Origin: Paramacrobiotus metropolitanus
Taxonomy: Eukaryota > Tardigrada > Eutardigrada > Parachela > Macrobiotidae
Direction of reading: 5' to 3'
Assembly: GCF_019649055.1 (NCBI RefSeq)
Contig: NW_026570282.1
Span: 434,001 to 498,000, forward strand
Length of the DNA: 64,000 nt
The position numbers and the translations under genes are program-made. The notes below the pieces were generated by a model. That model saw only the letters and a list, made by a program, of their open reading frames with translations. It was not told the origin of the DNA and made no database searches. This document shows, in pieces, positions 1 through 13,436 of the stretch (its first letter is position 1; every line of letters starts with the position of its first letter).

Positions 1-281
1 GGACGTGGGGGAAACATATTGGGGGGAGGGCGCATGGGGGTCATATTGGGTGGTGGGCGCGGCGGCGGATTGAACTGAGGGGGCCCGCCGGGCGGAGGCA
101 TGCCGAGATTCGGAGGTGGGGCGTTCATTCCTGGCGGGGGCGGCATGGACATGGTGCCCGGGGGGCCGGGTTGCGGGGGCATCCCGGGGGGAGGGGGCCC
201 GGGCATCCGAGGCATGCTGGGAAAGCCAGGAGGGGGAGGCATCATGCCCATCGGGGGGCCAGGTGGCGGAGGGGCCGACAT
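1..281 (-). CDS. Pro/Met/Gly-rich N-terminus, gene cut by window edge
   Basis: An open reading frame begins with ATG at 281 on the minus strand and runs off the left edge (93 codons plus 2 nt, no stop). It encodes almost only P, M, G and N in runs such as PPPPGPPMGMMPPPP and PPPNMFPP. This composition is typical of N-terminal tails of splicing and transcription-elongation factors that bind WW domains or the spliceosome, for example PRPF40-, TCERG1- or SNRPC-like proteins, but no folded domain lies in the window, so identity is open. The plus-strand glycine-rich ORFs here are its shadows. It is divergent from the MRPL11 gene, with about 600 bp between the two start codons, so a shared promoter is plausible. 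Confidence 0.55.
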   Translation of the reverse strand, partial: MSAPPPPGPPMGMMPPPPGFPSMPRMPGPPPPGMPPQPGPPGTMSMPPPPGMNAPPPNLGMPPPGGPPQFNPPPRPPPNMTPMRPPPNMFPPR

Positions 282-881
282 CGTGGCTTCTGCAGGGATT
301 GGGAAAGATGGTCGCACTACCGCATAAATTATAACACAAGACTCGATCAGGGATTCAGAGAAGAGAGTGTGTCTTCCCAGCAGATAAGAATCGTATTCAG
401 AGGAAGAACATACCAAGGTTCCTCAACGCCACGCTCAAAGCGTCACAATGATCTCCCGAAAAGGTAGTTCCAAAACTTACACAGTGAATACTAATCACAC
501 TTTAAAATGGTAAAACGAACCAGTGCCACAATCTGCACAATTATCGAGGAAGTTATATCTGGATTCTGGAGTAGATCCGATTCCCAGTGTACGAGAACTT
601 CGCAAACTAGAAAAATAAGATTACTGTATAAGAAAAGTTGAAAACGAAAACTTTTCGCTTTGCCGTTTGCTGCCTTGACGGCAGGCATTTGTGTTTGTTC
701 CGTAGCTCTGCGCTCTGGCACGACTGTTACGTATAAAGCAACTTGCGTTTACAAGTTTACATAGCGTCCTCGCTGCCTGTTTCAACTGAAAACGTTATTG
801 GAAACTTCATAAGAATTTTTGTGTGTTAGCGTTAGTATATTTTTCACTGGCTGCATACGCTTACGCGGCAACGTCCTTAAA
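282..881. promoter_or_regulatory. Intergenic region between two divergent starts
   Basis: This 600 bp stretch separates the start codons of the Pro-rich gene (minus) and MRPL11 (plus). It must hold both 5' UTRs and probably both promoters. I see no TATA box or other motif I would defend. Confidence 0.4.
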
Positions 882-2005
882 ATGGTGGTCAAGAAGGCGA
901 AAGGATACCGAAAGTTGGTTATGAAAGTCATCCATGGCCCGATCATGAAGACCAATATACCAGCAGGTGCCGCTGCACCAGGACCTCCACTAGGGCCGAT
1001 GCTTGGCCAGGTACAGTCCACTTTGAATTTTTCTTGGCTTTTTCGTTTTCTGGTTTCTAGGTATTGTTTATCATATTGCTTGGATGGTTAATTATTCAAT
1101 TCTCTCTGCAGCGTGGGTTAAACATTGCCGTATTTTGCAAAGATTTTAATGAGAAAACCAAAAATATTAAAGAAGGGCTTCCTTTGCCAACAAGAGTGAA
1201 GATAAACGTGAGTGCTGAAAATGGTGTTAGTATTTTTTACGTAGAGGCTGAATCTGTTTACTAAATTTTATGTTACTGAAAATCAGTATTTTGCTGACCA
1301 TAGTTTGTTTGTTGTTTCCCTTTGCAGCCTGATCGTAGTTACGAATTAACCATACATCGACCGACGCAGTCATATTTTATCCGTGCAGCTGCCGGGATTA
1401 ATCGCGGCGCAATGATGGGAAGTGAGTAATGATTAATCCAAATTTTTCAGTGACAAGATTCAACAGTGCATCTAGGAATTTTGATGAATCGTTGTAATAT
1501 AAAAATTGAATAATTAAATTGAAAAGTTGAATAATAAAATTAAATATAAAAATATGCTTATGCTAGAATGACAGGACATTCTGTGCATGGTATTTCTGGT
1601 GATACTGTACGTATGCGGTATGCCATTGAAATGGAGCTTGTGCTGTACAATTGTATACCTGTAGTCGCTTGTGCTGCCGATGTAAATCATGTAACAAATT
1701 GCACTTACTGACTACATTTGTATTCCGCAGCTAAGGAAACCGCGGGTAAAATAACTCTGAAGCACGTCTATGAGATTGCAAAAATTAAAAGCGAAGATCC
1801 TCCACTGGAGAACGTAGATTTAAAAGAGATCTGTGAAGATATTATTGACCAGTGCCGCCGAATGGGTGTGCAAGTTGTTCGGGATCTGGACGCCGAGGAA
1901 TATGGCAGATTCCTGGAAGAACGAAAGATTGTTGTAGCCGCTCAGCTCAAGGAACTTGAGGAAAAGAAACAAGCTAAAATGCTAAGAACAACGAATGCGG
2001 CGTAA
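882..2005 (+). CDS. MRPL11: Mitochondrial large-subunit ribosomal protein uL11m
   Basis: Four coding exons at 882-1010, 1112-1207, 1328-1421 and 1731-2005 join in phase to give 197 aa; human MRPL11 is of similar length. The N-terminal L11 domain shows the [11 protein letters not shown] segment followed by [16 protein letters not shown], and PTRVKINPDRSYEL follows. The C-terminal rRNA-binding domain carries [17 protein letters not shown], the hallmark of this family. The protein is part of the mitoribosomal GTPase-associated stalk base. The ATG was chosen because it directly precedes a basic leader ([11 protein letters not shown]) and no upstream in-frame start is obvious. All introns are short GT-AG introns (about 100-310 bp). 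The gene ends 384 bp from the convergent end of the delta-catenin gene. Confidence 0.93.
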
Positions 2006-2389
2006 TGAGGGAATGCAAATTTCTCGTCTGGAAAGCACGAATGTTTGTGTGGATTGTGTTATTGTTTGCATTTTATTGAATCCTTGTAAATAGTAAACGA
2101 ATTTAACTGTCTCCGTAAAGCATATTTGCGATTACTTGTGGAAAAAAATTTCATTTCTTGTATGTGGCTGCTTCTTCATGACTTGGAAGTTAGCAGTGAC
2201 GATACTAAAATCAACAATAAAAACAGAAATCTCAATCTGAGTAGCAACATGTCAACAACAGGTATGGTCACTTCAGTAACCTTTCCGAACAGTAAAAGCG
2301 CGTTTATAGCTGCTGGAAGACAGAGAACATTTTAATTGTAACCCAACTATGAGACAACAAACAACGGTACAATCCTCTTTATCCCCAAT
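2006..2389. other. Convergent 3' region of MRPL11 and delta-catenin
   Basis: About 380 bp between two convergent stop codons; it must contain both 3' UTRs. AT-rich, with no ORF that looks conserved. Confidence 0.5.
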
Positions 2390-5300
2390 CTACACCCAAG
2401 AATCACCACCCATCCCATCTTCCGACATCATATCGGCTGACCCGTCGCCGTTGTCCCGCATTTGGCGCAGACGGATCTTCTCAGCTCGATTGACTTGTGC
2501 GTACACCGGTTCCGAGAGCCGACCTCCGCCACTTTGAACCCGCGAGGAACTGGTCCCGTTCATTGGCACACCAGAATCCTAAATCATAGAAAAACCGCTT
2601 TTAAAGTCTATGCTGGGAAAACAAAAATCTACAAAAAGGTGAAGTATATATGCGTATAAACTTTCAACAGGCCAAGTACGACGAGAGAAGATAAATTGTG
2701 CTACGGCAATTTAAAACAGGCTCAATACTGTTGCATAAAGCCTGTGGTCACTATAAAAATGTTGCTAAATGTTGCTGAATGTTGCTAAAAATGTTGCTAA
2801 ATATTACTAACAGTAAATCGAACAAAAATGTGGTAAGCTACGGCTACTGTGAAGCATTAAAAACAAGAGTGAAACGGCTATCTATATCGCACCGTTGCCT
2901 CCAAAATTGTTTAATCCAATCAATTAAAGGATAAAAATTTAAATTATCAGATAATAACAGTACAGAAACCGATAGGTACCGATACTCCTCACACTTCTTA
3001 TTCCAAGAAGTACTGTTCTCGTGTGCATTGCATCCATGCTGTACTCGTATAATCGTACTTATTGACAGTGGGAACTGTGAAGTATTGAAAGTGCGATCAT
3101 TGAACCCTGTTTTAGTATAGTGCAACTAGTTAAGTAATATAATAAAACTAATTTCCTATTAAAAATTGTTAGCTAAACGGAAACAAAAAAATCTCATTTC
3201 AAACTTGACAGCGTTTGTATGGTAAACCTGGTTCAGCACTAGACATATAACGAATGGTTACCATATCGTATGGCTACCGTAACTTGTACTACCGGTAGGT
3301 CTTATCCCACCGAATTGGCGAAATGGCACCAAAGAAATAATTTACCTGGTCATCAGGCATCATTCCTCTCGGCAACGTTTTGTCTTCGAACTTTGTAGCT
3401 CCTTGTGAGCTGAATGTCCGGCCCAGGGTGTCCGTTCCACCCAGTGTTTTGGTTCCCATGTTGGGTGGTTTAGAGAGAAAGTGTGATTCCTTAAAGCCGG
3501 CTGACCTATACACTTCGTGTAGGCTCTGATGACTCCATAATGTTTGCAAAACCTGCAAAAGAAACGAGTTTAAGTTAAAATGCAAGCCAAACAATTTACT
3601 GTCGCGATCCTTCTTTAGAATAATGCTGTACGTACCAGGAAGGCGAATCGGACGATTTTACTGGAATACTGGCTATAATGGGTTGTGATGTACACGAGTT
3701 TCTCCACGCCCTTGTAGTCCAAGAAAGCCCTAACGGAATGGAAGAAATAAAGCGCATAAAATTATGTGCTGGTAAACTTATCGACACATGTTTCCAGTAA
3801 AGTTTCCTGTTAAATTTAAAGACAAATATTGTAGCGAACGGCAGTGGTAATTTAAAATCTGGAAGCTGTCAAATATTAACGTACTCGGCAAGATCATAAG
3901 ACAACACTAGGTATTTAGGAGTAAAAAAGTACTAGTACAAAAACAATACCGCCGGAAACCGCATGAACCGATCACCGCAAATTCGGGGTCTTGTTGTGCC
4001 AGTAAATCAAAATCGCAATTACCACTAAAGGGCACAAATTTATTTACATCCCGCCATGATTTTTTCGACAATTTCATCCAATTACAGCGTCCGTTGACCC
4101 CTCGCAACGCCATGACCAAGTGACTTCTCATGCGACCCGCATTAACTTACGACACGACAGCTTGAAAACGAGAGTAAAAAAATCGATTGACTACAATCAT
4201 GTCACTAATATGATCCGAAAAAAGGCTCCCATCTCTCAAATTCTCATTTCTCAACCAGCCCAAAAACAAGTGCTCTACTGACAGCTATCACCCCATATCG
4301 AAATGCCGTCGAGTACTGAGTTGTATAAGTACACAACCGAATGTTCAATAACCATAAATCGCTCAGTCCCGCGTGTACGCACCGAGCAAATTCCGGATGC
4401 TTTTTGACAACTTCGTTAACGGTAGCCAGAGCGGCAGCCATGGTCTCTTCGGATGTTGGCACAGCCGGCACAATGCTATGACTGTCGGGATGGGCAGGCG
4501 GACCGGGGATTTTTTGAACCAAATCACCCATGGCGTACTTGCCTGTGAGTAACAGGGAAACAAGGAATGATGCTTCATAGCAAACGCCGCACAAGCACAA
4601 TCAAACACAAATATTTCCGCCTTGATCGCTTACGCAACGCGTGTCTGGTAAAGCGAAACGACATACCAATCAATTCACGGTTTCTCTGGTCAACGGCAAG
4701 ATTCCTAAAGGCACGCAATGTAGTGCACTTCACTTTGTCGTTATCTATCCTCAACGACTCCACCAACACTGGAAGACCTTTCTCCTTCCGTACAGTAGCC
4801 CGCACTTCCATTGCCGGCTAAACAATCCAGTAATATGGTCAAATATTACCGAAGTTAACACAATAAAGTGGACAAGCTATTTGTAAAAACTTCCGGTATA
4901 ATCTCAAAAATTATTTACAACAGCCAATAAAAGTCAACCGTATAGCAGATAACTAAATGTGACAACAGGAAAATACAACGTAATTCAAAATCAATATACC
5001 TGCCAAAAACATGCCGAAAGATTTTGTAGAATTCCAACCGCTGCTTCTATCGTGTCAAGGTTGGCTGACTTTTGTATCAAGTTCAAATAGGCTTGAATAC
5101 TTTCCAGACTCCACAGCGCATCCATGCCTTTCAAGTTGGTATATACGGTATTCTTGGCAGGGGTCCTGCATGGACGAACGGCAATGCAAAAAAAGCAGAG
5201 AGCACTGATTAGTTCTCTTTGTCATATAAGTCAGAGTACTCTAAATAGACACAAGTCAACCAAATGACAATCGTACCCATTCAGACTTCCGGGAGCACTC

Positions 5301-8300
5301 GCTGATCCTACAAACACCATCTCGTAAGTATATTGGTATCCGCTTCACAACCTATTCTCATATCAGTGTCGTCTATGCATCGCAAACACTTACATAACAT
5401 TTAATCAAATGTTACGATGGAAAGGAGCAGTTAATAAACTTCGAACAACGCAAGCGAACAGCAAAAATCAAATCTGACAAAGACACTTCTAAACCGAATG
5501 CGAATAAAAAACTTTAATTTTAACAGATTTTTTCTTAAAATATTTCACATGGTAAATCCATCTTTGTTTCATAAATTATTTTTCGGTAAAACTGCAGCGA
5601 AAAACTTACAAATTAAAACGACTAAAATTTTTCATGCACTAACCTTTGTCCTTGTTTCCCTTTTTATTTTTAGGCTGCCGCTTCCTATCATAATCGGGAT
5701 CTTCGACTTCCTGGCAGCGGAAAGACAGATTGCGTAATATGCAGACGACGTTCTCCACACTCTTATTTTCATTGTCTTGATTGTTCACGGCATCCTTCAA
5801 TATGAAGAGTAATGCTCCTATGAAGTCTTCACTCTCACGCAGTGTCTTTCGCGCTTGAAAACCAGCCGAGCTCACATTTCTTAACAAAAAAACAACACAT
5901 TCGATCAGATTACAACCGAAGCCATTGAACGAAATCCAGCGTCGCTACCTTAAAACGCCGCTCGAATTGCGAAAGACAGTGGAACTATACAATACTGGAC
6001 GCCCGGCATCAGCGGAGTGTGCAGAACGCTGCTTATAGCCGGATCGGGGGATAATAATCTGTTTTATCAGCATCGGACAGGCTTCGTCCAGTATCGGTTT
6101 CTTCAGTTCATCACAGCTCGACAAGATCCATAAAATGGCCGTTACCAGCTCGCCAATCTCATTATCATGGGTCTGCTTGAGGAGTTTGATTAATGTAGCC
6201 AATCCCCCGCTACTCCGTACTGCTCTCTATAGCGAAATGTCAACAAATAATCGGTCCAGGGAATGAATACAATTTTATCAGATTTCCATATTTATTTAAG
6301 ACAGTCTGGTAAATACTACCCAACATCTTCAATAACCGGGATTCTCCTTAAACACCCCCTTTACACTGGGGAATTCATTTAAAAACCAATAAAAATATTG
6401 CAAATTGTCCATCATTATCGCTCACTTCCACCAAGCCGGATTTTAATAAATTTTTGACTAGCCATAATGCAATATCGATTAAACTCCGTAGCTTAAACTC
6501 GTTATGCTTGTACGGAAAGTCTCAACAAAATACAATAAAGCAATCGACAAAGAAACACATGTACAACTACAGAAATTGCACCAAGAGTTAATTAAGCACA
6601 GCCCATTTGATGTAGTGTATACACCGAAATAAAAAATATTAATCTGATACACGCTCTTTTAAAGAAATTCTACGTAATTATTACTTTAAATACGAAACTC
6701 AGTGCACCACTACAAAGACCATCCATGACGGATCATAGCTGTATCAAATCAACCAAACATCCCCACACAGCGTATGCACACAGCGCAACTGACCTTATTT
6801 TCATCATTCTCTCTGCCAAACGCGAGATTCCTCAATGCACTACAGGCATTCCGCTGCAGTTCCGGAATATTGGATCCCAGCATCTCCAGCAACGGCGGGA
6901 TGCCATGCAGTTGGCGGGTGAGATGTTTGACTTGGTCATTGTTAAAGGCCAGATGGGCCAGATGCGCCGCCGCATTGGCTTTGATCACGTTGGAAGGATT
7001 GCGGAGGAATTCAATCACTTCCGGTAATTCGGGATCACGATATTGGGTAATGGGCTGTACATGGGGGTGCGAATTGGCCCGCGATGAGGTCCCGTTGGTA
7101 TGCTCGGCCGGGGCCATTCTACTGCCACCGTCGATCTCTGCAGTCGGCGATCCCGAATAATCACCAACAACCAACTGGTCACTCAGATATGATCCATATA
7201 ATCCAACTACAATATTCCACAAACCGAATAAGAAGACCATAAATAATCAACGAGACACGATCTGTACAAACAAATCTGCAAGCGGCATCAACTATGCACT
7301 AAAGTATGCAATCCCGAAAGCCGGGAAACACTTTGGGTTGTGTACAACAAATTTGATTGATTTGTGCAAAACTATTCTTTACCCAGTGTTACAGAGCCGA
7401 GCGCAATGAAAGCACTTGATTGTATACTTATCGCCGCTAAACTATCGTAGATATGCTGCCACTATGTAATTAAACCACCATCACGCGTACGCGTCTATTA
7501 TAAAGCACAACACACCACTTTGTCGCACATCGAGACGGTAATATTTTTCGTCAACAAGCCAACACAACCGATCTGACAACAAAAATGGCCGCAGCCCACG
7601 CAACAGGAATTCACACTCGCTACCAAGCAGCAGCTCTACGACCATGACCGCTCAACGAGCCAAATCGCCACGCCCGACACAATAGTAAATGCTGTATGGT
7701 GCGCGGAGAATCAGCCAAACAACCATATTATTACCGGCTCAGTATTACAATTACGTCTTGTCGAATGTGTGCAAGACATCGTACAAAATCCTTCCGGAAT
7801 AATTGGTTACGCCGCTCGGCTCACTATGCTCTGTTGGATACCGAAAGAAAAACTCGACCCTCGTTTAGAAACGCGCGCGATGTGTACTGCTTAAAGCTTA
7901 TAATAGAATGGCTGCGCCAACTGAATATATTCATTTATTGAATAAGAGGTAAGCATATGAACATGAACTGACAACGCTACCACTTGTCCACGCACAAAGC
8001 GAAAGGTATCTTTCCAATTATACTGAACCGTTAATCAAATTTTATTATGGTTACGAATTATTTCACAAACGAACATATAGCTTCGTTTAAACTGCTGCAA
8101 TAAACAAACATTAAATAAGGGCGCCAGATGGCAAAACAAGAATTGCGATCTAATTAATCTGATTAAAATCGATATGTTTTCAGATTCACCCCCAAAATTC
8201 GGGTTGCTCAGCGGAAGGCATTTCATTCCAGCCACCTTTTGTATGTGTGCGGTGGTGGCTTGCTTTGCCCTGGCGCAGATCGATTGAGCTAACAATAAGA

Positions 8301-11300
8301 CGGAAGCTGTAACTCGATTACTCCATCCCCAGAAAGTACCATAAATTATGCATTTCCGTTCGATTCCCAGATAACGATAGGTCGTTAAATGAAATCAACA
8401 TCCTAAGCACTGACCGGCCCGCGCTGTTTGACTCGTTGCAGCGGACTGACCGTGGATCTTCTGGTGAATATTAAACTTTCCTGTAACGCTTATTAGCATG
8501 TAAAACACAGTGTTTTCAAATCAATTTATAATCAGCAACTGGTGCGCTTTTATTTCAGTTAACTTGCGCAAAAATAAACTGGTTTCAGTATTCACATTAC
8601 ATCAATAATATTCATTAGTACGGATGCTGAACGAAAGCTCCAAAAATTCAAAAAATCATTTTAGATCGCACAGCATTAATCCACTTAAAAATTGCATTAA
8701 ATTTTCGAAATCATTAAAATGATTTCTCGAGTTCTACAGCAATGCTGTCGAAAAAGATATCGTAAATAAATAACTATCAACCTTAAGCTGGATCTATAAT
8801 CTGTCTAAATAGGGAATCAAGTAGAACATTTACCGTCCCTCCAGTTAAAGCATAATTGTCTTCCCCAACCGCCAACCGGAACTGTACAATGCCCCGCTCA
8901 GATGATAGTTAATATCCCCTTTGCGAGCGCACGCGCAAGGCCAATCGCTCTCCATAGCAGATAAAAATGGACACTAATGTCCATGGAGATGAATAACCCC
9001 TATCAAAGACTGGTGTGATGACCACTCGAAATAATCTTTTCAACATTGGATGACGACAAAATTTTCCATCTGACCTCATCCAAATCACATCTCCAATCTC
9101 ATCGTTCCATTCTGACTTACGTGTTCACGCCGACCACCATCAATAGCTGATTCAAACTTTCCCCAACCCGAAACGGTATACAGTTTACAACAAGCTGCTT
9201 ATCCCGGACATCATTCCGGCAAAGCTTAGTTAATACACAAAAAGTCACCTAACGACCACTACTAACTTCCACATTAGGTTAAATGAAATCATTAAAAATT
9301 TTAGCACAGAAAACAAAATAAAAATTCCTGTTCTCAATGTCACAACGGGAAAATTTATCAAAGATTTGTACGATTATTACCAGAAAATGGAAAAAGTCCC
9401 ATAATAAATTTATTCTGCAGCCATGTAGTGATTTGTTTATTTTACGTGTAGACAGACAACCCACCAGGCTATTATTAATATATTATTAATAATCAGTGTT
9501 TGCGTTGTTTCAATATACCGCCACATGAACACTGACCATCGTCATGTGGACCGGAAGGACGAGATTTGCGACTGGACCCCTTGGTGGAATGCGTACTGCC
9601 ATACAAATCACTGCGATCGAAAACATCCCCGTTGGTCGTCGGAACAGCAGCCGCCGTCGCATTCCCATGCGCCGTTCCATTGACATAATCAAATCGCTTG
9701 GGTGACCCATATTTCCGGTAGGGCCGTGCATACAACTGGGATTCATAGTCGGCAAGGTACTCTTCGGGATAGTCATAGTCACGACTGTTAATTCCCGACG
9801 AAAGGGTTTCATTGGGGACACGCTCATAGGTGCGGTACACCTTGGTCACCGTTGTCACCTGCCGAAAGACACACAGAACCCGACTATTAGTAACTGGATC
9901 TACGATTGTGTGCTTTACAACGCGGTCCAAATCTCATAAGATTTATCGATTTTTAACCGGCTCACTGGTCAGAAGAGCATGAAAATGCCGAGAGAGCGAT
10001 TTCCCTGCCCTGATGGGATCTCGGGTAAGTAGCTCAGGCTGTACATTACATGTTACACGCGAAAAAAAGGCAACGATAAACCGCGGCAATGCGATATAAA
10101 CAGAACCAGTGAGTGCATATCTAGGTCATCTCTGCACAAGATCAACAATTTCTGCACTGATTCTTGTATATTTTATTCCCTGCAAAATGAATTACATTCT
10201 AAAAAGACTAACGAAACATAAAGCGGACAAACAAATAGTGGGCTGAATCAAGGAGAACACGGCATATCAACGTAGCACTCAATTTTCAATATCAACAGGA
10301 AACTGGAGCGCATTATAATAAATAATTTCCCGAATACTATGTTAAAAACAGCGAACTGTATATTATTATTTGCAATTACCAATTTCGTGGCAGATTTTGG
10401 ATGTACACTACTAATACTTATTTAGAGATGTTAATTAAAATTTGGCTGTGCAAAAAAATATTACCATTTCTGTAAGTATACTTCGAGCAAGCGTTCCATA
10501 ACAACTGTTTACTTGAAGCATGAAAGCTGGGATGTATGAATTATTTATGTGCTAAAATACAACTGACCATGCGCACTGCGCAAATCCTCAGCATCTTAAG
10601 TGAGCGAATTTATATGCACGAAAGTTGAAGAAAAGATGAAGTGACGAACCTCTTGGGTGGTGGTGCTGGAAGTGTTGCGGCTAACTAGGTTAGGATCTGA
10701 GCCTAACGATCCATTATCCAGAAGATCTGGATTGGGCTGACAGTTGGTATGAGTGGTCGTGTATCGCGATTCGTGAATAGGCACCTCATCCTGCGGGTAG
10801 CACGATCCGTCAGCCCTGGAAAAACACAAGTGCAATTAGACCCTCATTACCGTGCAAAGCGTCCGTTATTGGGGGAAAATGTGAACACATATACAAATAA
10901 CAAAAGCGTAACAGATATAGAGAATAGGCTGTGATAGAACGAAAACAAGCAGTTCAGTTCGATCACCCTCTATTAAGGATAGCGAAATTTGGTGTGACAG
11001 TGGACAGCATCCAGCCGACACCCTGGAATGCTGATGCGGCGATACAACATGAGGACTCTTGGGAAATGAGCCATCTGCTCACTCTTTCCATCTGTATTTT
11101 GCATTTCGCCCCAAACTTTTAAATTATTTTACACAGGCCGACACTTCCTCCTTAAAGCTATCGCTACCCATTTACTCATAAGTGCGAAGCTTTTCAATGG
11201 AAATTTCGCTCAGCCAACAAGACTTTACGCCAACTTACCCGTAGCCAGAATCACCAATCACTCGCCTGCAATTAAAACACGTATTTCAATGACTCTAGTA

Positions 11301-13436
11301 ATTGTCAGCTAATGTAAGCCTAATGAACTATTTCAAAATAACATCGTCAGCATTTTATATAAAATACTAAAACGGTGGTATGCTGGGACTTCAAAAGACA
11401 ACAACGGAGGCACATACATATAATTTAAGGGATAGAGAATCTCATTTGCCACTTTCATTAAAATACGACTGCTTTGTACAGGAGTTACCGGATAAATTCC
11501 TACTGCACAGTTCCCGGTTATGCAAATGAGTTTAGTTTTAATAAATATAAAAGAATTCCTGTGACAAAGCAGTATCATTTTACGGAAAGCATGTTAAATC
11601 AAAACCAATAAGTCAAATCAATTATGTAAACAAACGTGAAAACGAAAAACAAAACAGCCTCACTTCGAAAAAAATGCAAAAGATGTCGCAGTTTTATTTT
11701 GTTCAATTTTTTTCGAAGCATAATCGATACAACAAGAATGTGTTTGCTGGCTTGCGCCGCGGTACGTGCTAGGGTTATTTCCTGTTGCTCACTAACCTCT
11801 GTATCCGCTCCGATCGGTAAACTTTTTTATCGACTTTGGTGTCGACTTTTCGGTTGATCAATCTGAAAACGAAGCCGCAAGGCCTGATTTAAAAGCGGAA
11901 CTGATGCGGAAGAATGCCAATACCAGCGAGAGCAACTGTTAGAGATTCACAATTCCACGCAATTTCTGTGCTTGTCAATGTGTAGAAACTTCTTAATACT
12001 CCAAGTTGGTAAAGATCCACACAATAGGCAACGACATATCTCAGTTTTTCTTAACAAAAATATTTTCATATCAGAAAATTTTCGGCATTAGTTAATATCG
12101 GTGTGTTTACGGATACGGAATGCCACAGCCAAACTCCAGTATAAGACTCAAATAAAAAAAAAACTAAAGTTAAAATAATTAGTTTATTTTTTCGTCAAGA
12201 CACTTACACCGGATCAGTAGGATCGTTTTCGTAATCTTCCGGTATCGCTGGACCGACGTTGTTCCATCCTCGATAACCGGTATTACCGTCGTCCAAATAG
12301 CCCGAACCGGACATACCGCTGTCTCGCGATAACCGCACCTGTCAATGCAACATATACTTGACAATATGTTACACCTTAGAGAGATTTAATGAAGAGAAAA
12401 ACTGCTCATAAGTCAAGCGCCATGTGTAAATTTGTATCATTAATCATATTCCACCGTCATCTATGGTTTCGCTCAGGGCATCTCTCACAAAAGGCAGATA
12501 ACTGATTTAATAGCCGATAGCCCGTAGCACGGTATTTTTGACAAGATCATTCACATCGTTTTTGCGATGTCTTCAAAAGCTTTCAATAAAAGTATTGTGA
12601 TTCTGCCCACTTGAATGCTGCATCTCACTCACAATCAGCATGTTCGATATACGAGTATTTCTGAGCCAAAACGGTGTTCCTGTTTTCTTTATTTAATCAT
12701 TATCGTGTCAGTTAAGGTTTGGACAAAAACAATGAACAACCCTATTTCCCTTCAGTCAACAGCGGCACTTGATCGTTAACTACGCTTTAGCAGTTTACGC
12801 AATAAAAAACAAATTAATCGCGTAATCCATCAATGCCAACCAGATATTCTAAGCAGAAGAGAAAACGCAAAAAAAAAAACATTCAAACTGAATAACGTGC
12901 CGAACTGCCGATATGAGCAACCCAAACTACAGTCAGTTATGAAGATCAACATACCATAAATGCAACGTTATTTCCGGTTTTGAAATCTGTCGTAAAACGA
13001 AACAGTTAATAACTGACGGAGATCAACATCCAGTCAATCGAAGACGATAGTGCCACATTTTAAGAGAAACAGTAAACAATTCGCTTTACTGTTGACGAAA
13101 TAACAAACCAAAAAAATAGCAATGGAAACGAAGAAGTCTGATTTTCCAGTCTAATCTACAGTTACACTACCAGCTACCATCAAGAAGTAAAAACGGTAAT
13201 CGGAATGGAATGTGCTTGGGTTACGTGCGAACACCATTAGACTGCACACCAACTTGACCAATGAGCCAAAGATGCCATTAGTGGGACGATTTACGGTCTC
13301 GCGTATGCATTTATGCACTTGCCTTTTCGAGCTGGTTAGCGACGCTCCGTCTTTCGGCTGCTAACTGTTCAGTCAACTGAGCAAATTTTTCCTGTTCAGC
13401 CAGAACAGTCTCATAAACTGACGCCGGGTCCGCCAT
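2390..13436 (-). CDS. Delta-catenin / ARVCF / p120-catenin family protein
   Basis: Fifteen coding exons chain in phase: 13436-13323, 12338-12208, 11265-11239, 10815-10650, 9858-9537, 7137-6794, 6226-5949, 5879-5644, 5307-5277, 5165-5000, 4817-4667, 4542-4383, 3729-3636, 3552-3346, 2578-2390 (2616 nt, 871 aa). Residues 5-38 match the p120 N-terminal coiled coil ([17 protein letters not shown]). The armadillo region starts near residue 286 with [13 protein letters not shown] and runs to about 750, with typical p120 blocks such as [11 protein letters not shown] and [13 protein letters not shown]. The protein ends in DSWV, the PDZ ligand of the delta-catenin/ARVCF/p0071 branch. Family members bind the cadherin juxtamembrane tail and tune adhesion and Rho GTPases. 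Odd points: a GC donor in intron 1 and microexons of 27 and 31 nt. A long intron (7138-9536) follows exon 5. Confidence 0.9.
2757..2805. repeat. Short tandem repeat ATGTTGCTAA
   Basis: Four imperfect copies of a roughly 11 bp unit (aaatgttgcta) lie in the last intron of the delta-catenin gene. Simple replication-slippage repeat; no function is suggested. Confidence 0.6.

Noticed and set aside
8035-8295. Minus ORF in the long intron region of delta-catenin
   Set aside because: Flanking exons already join in phase without it, and it shows no p120-family similarity.
8350-8375. TTCGATTCC box resembling a tRNA B box
   Set aside because: No matching A box or acceptor stem could be folded around it; no tRNA gene was found anywhere in the window.
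9493-9536. Extension of delta-catenin exon 5 to an in-frame stop
   Set aside because: The gtcagt donor at 9536 joins in phase to the exon starting at 7137, which carries the conserved armadillo start; readthrough would delete that domain.
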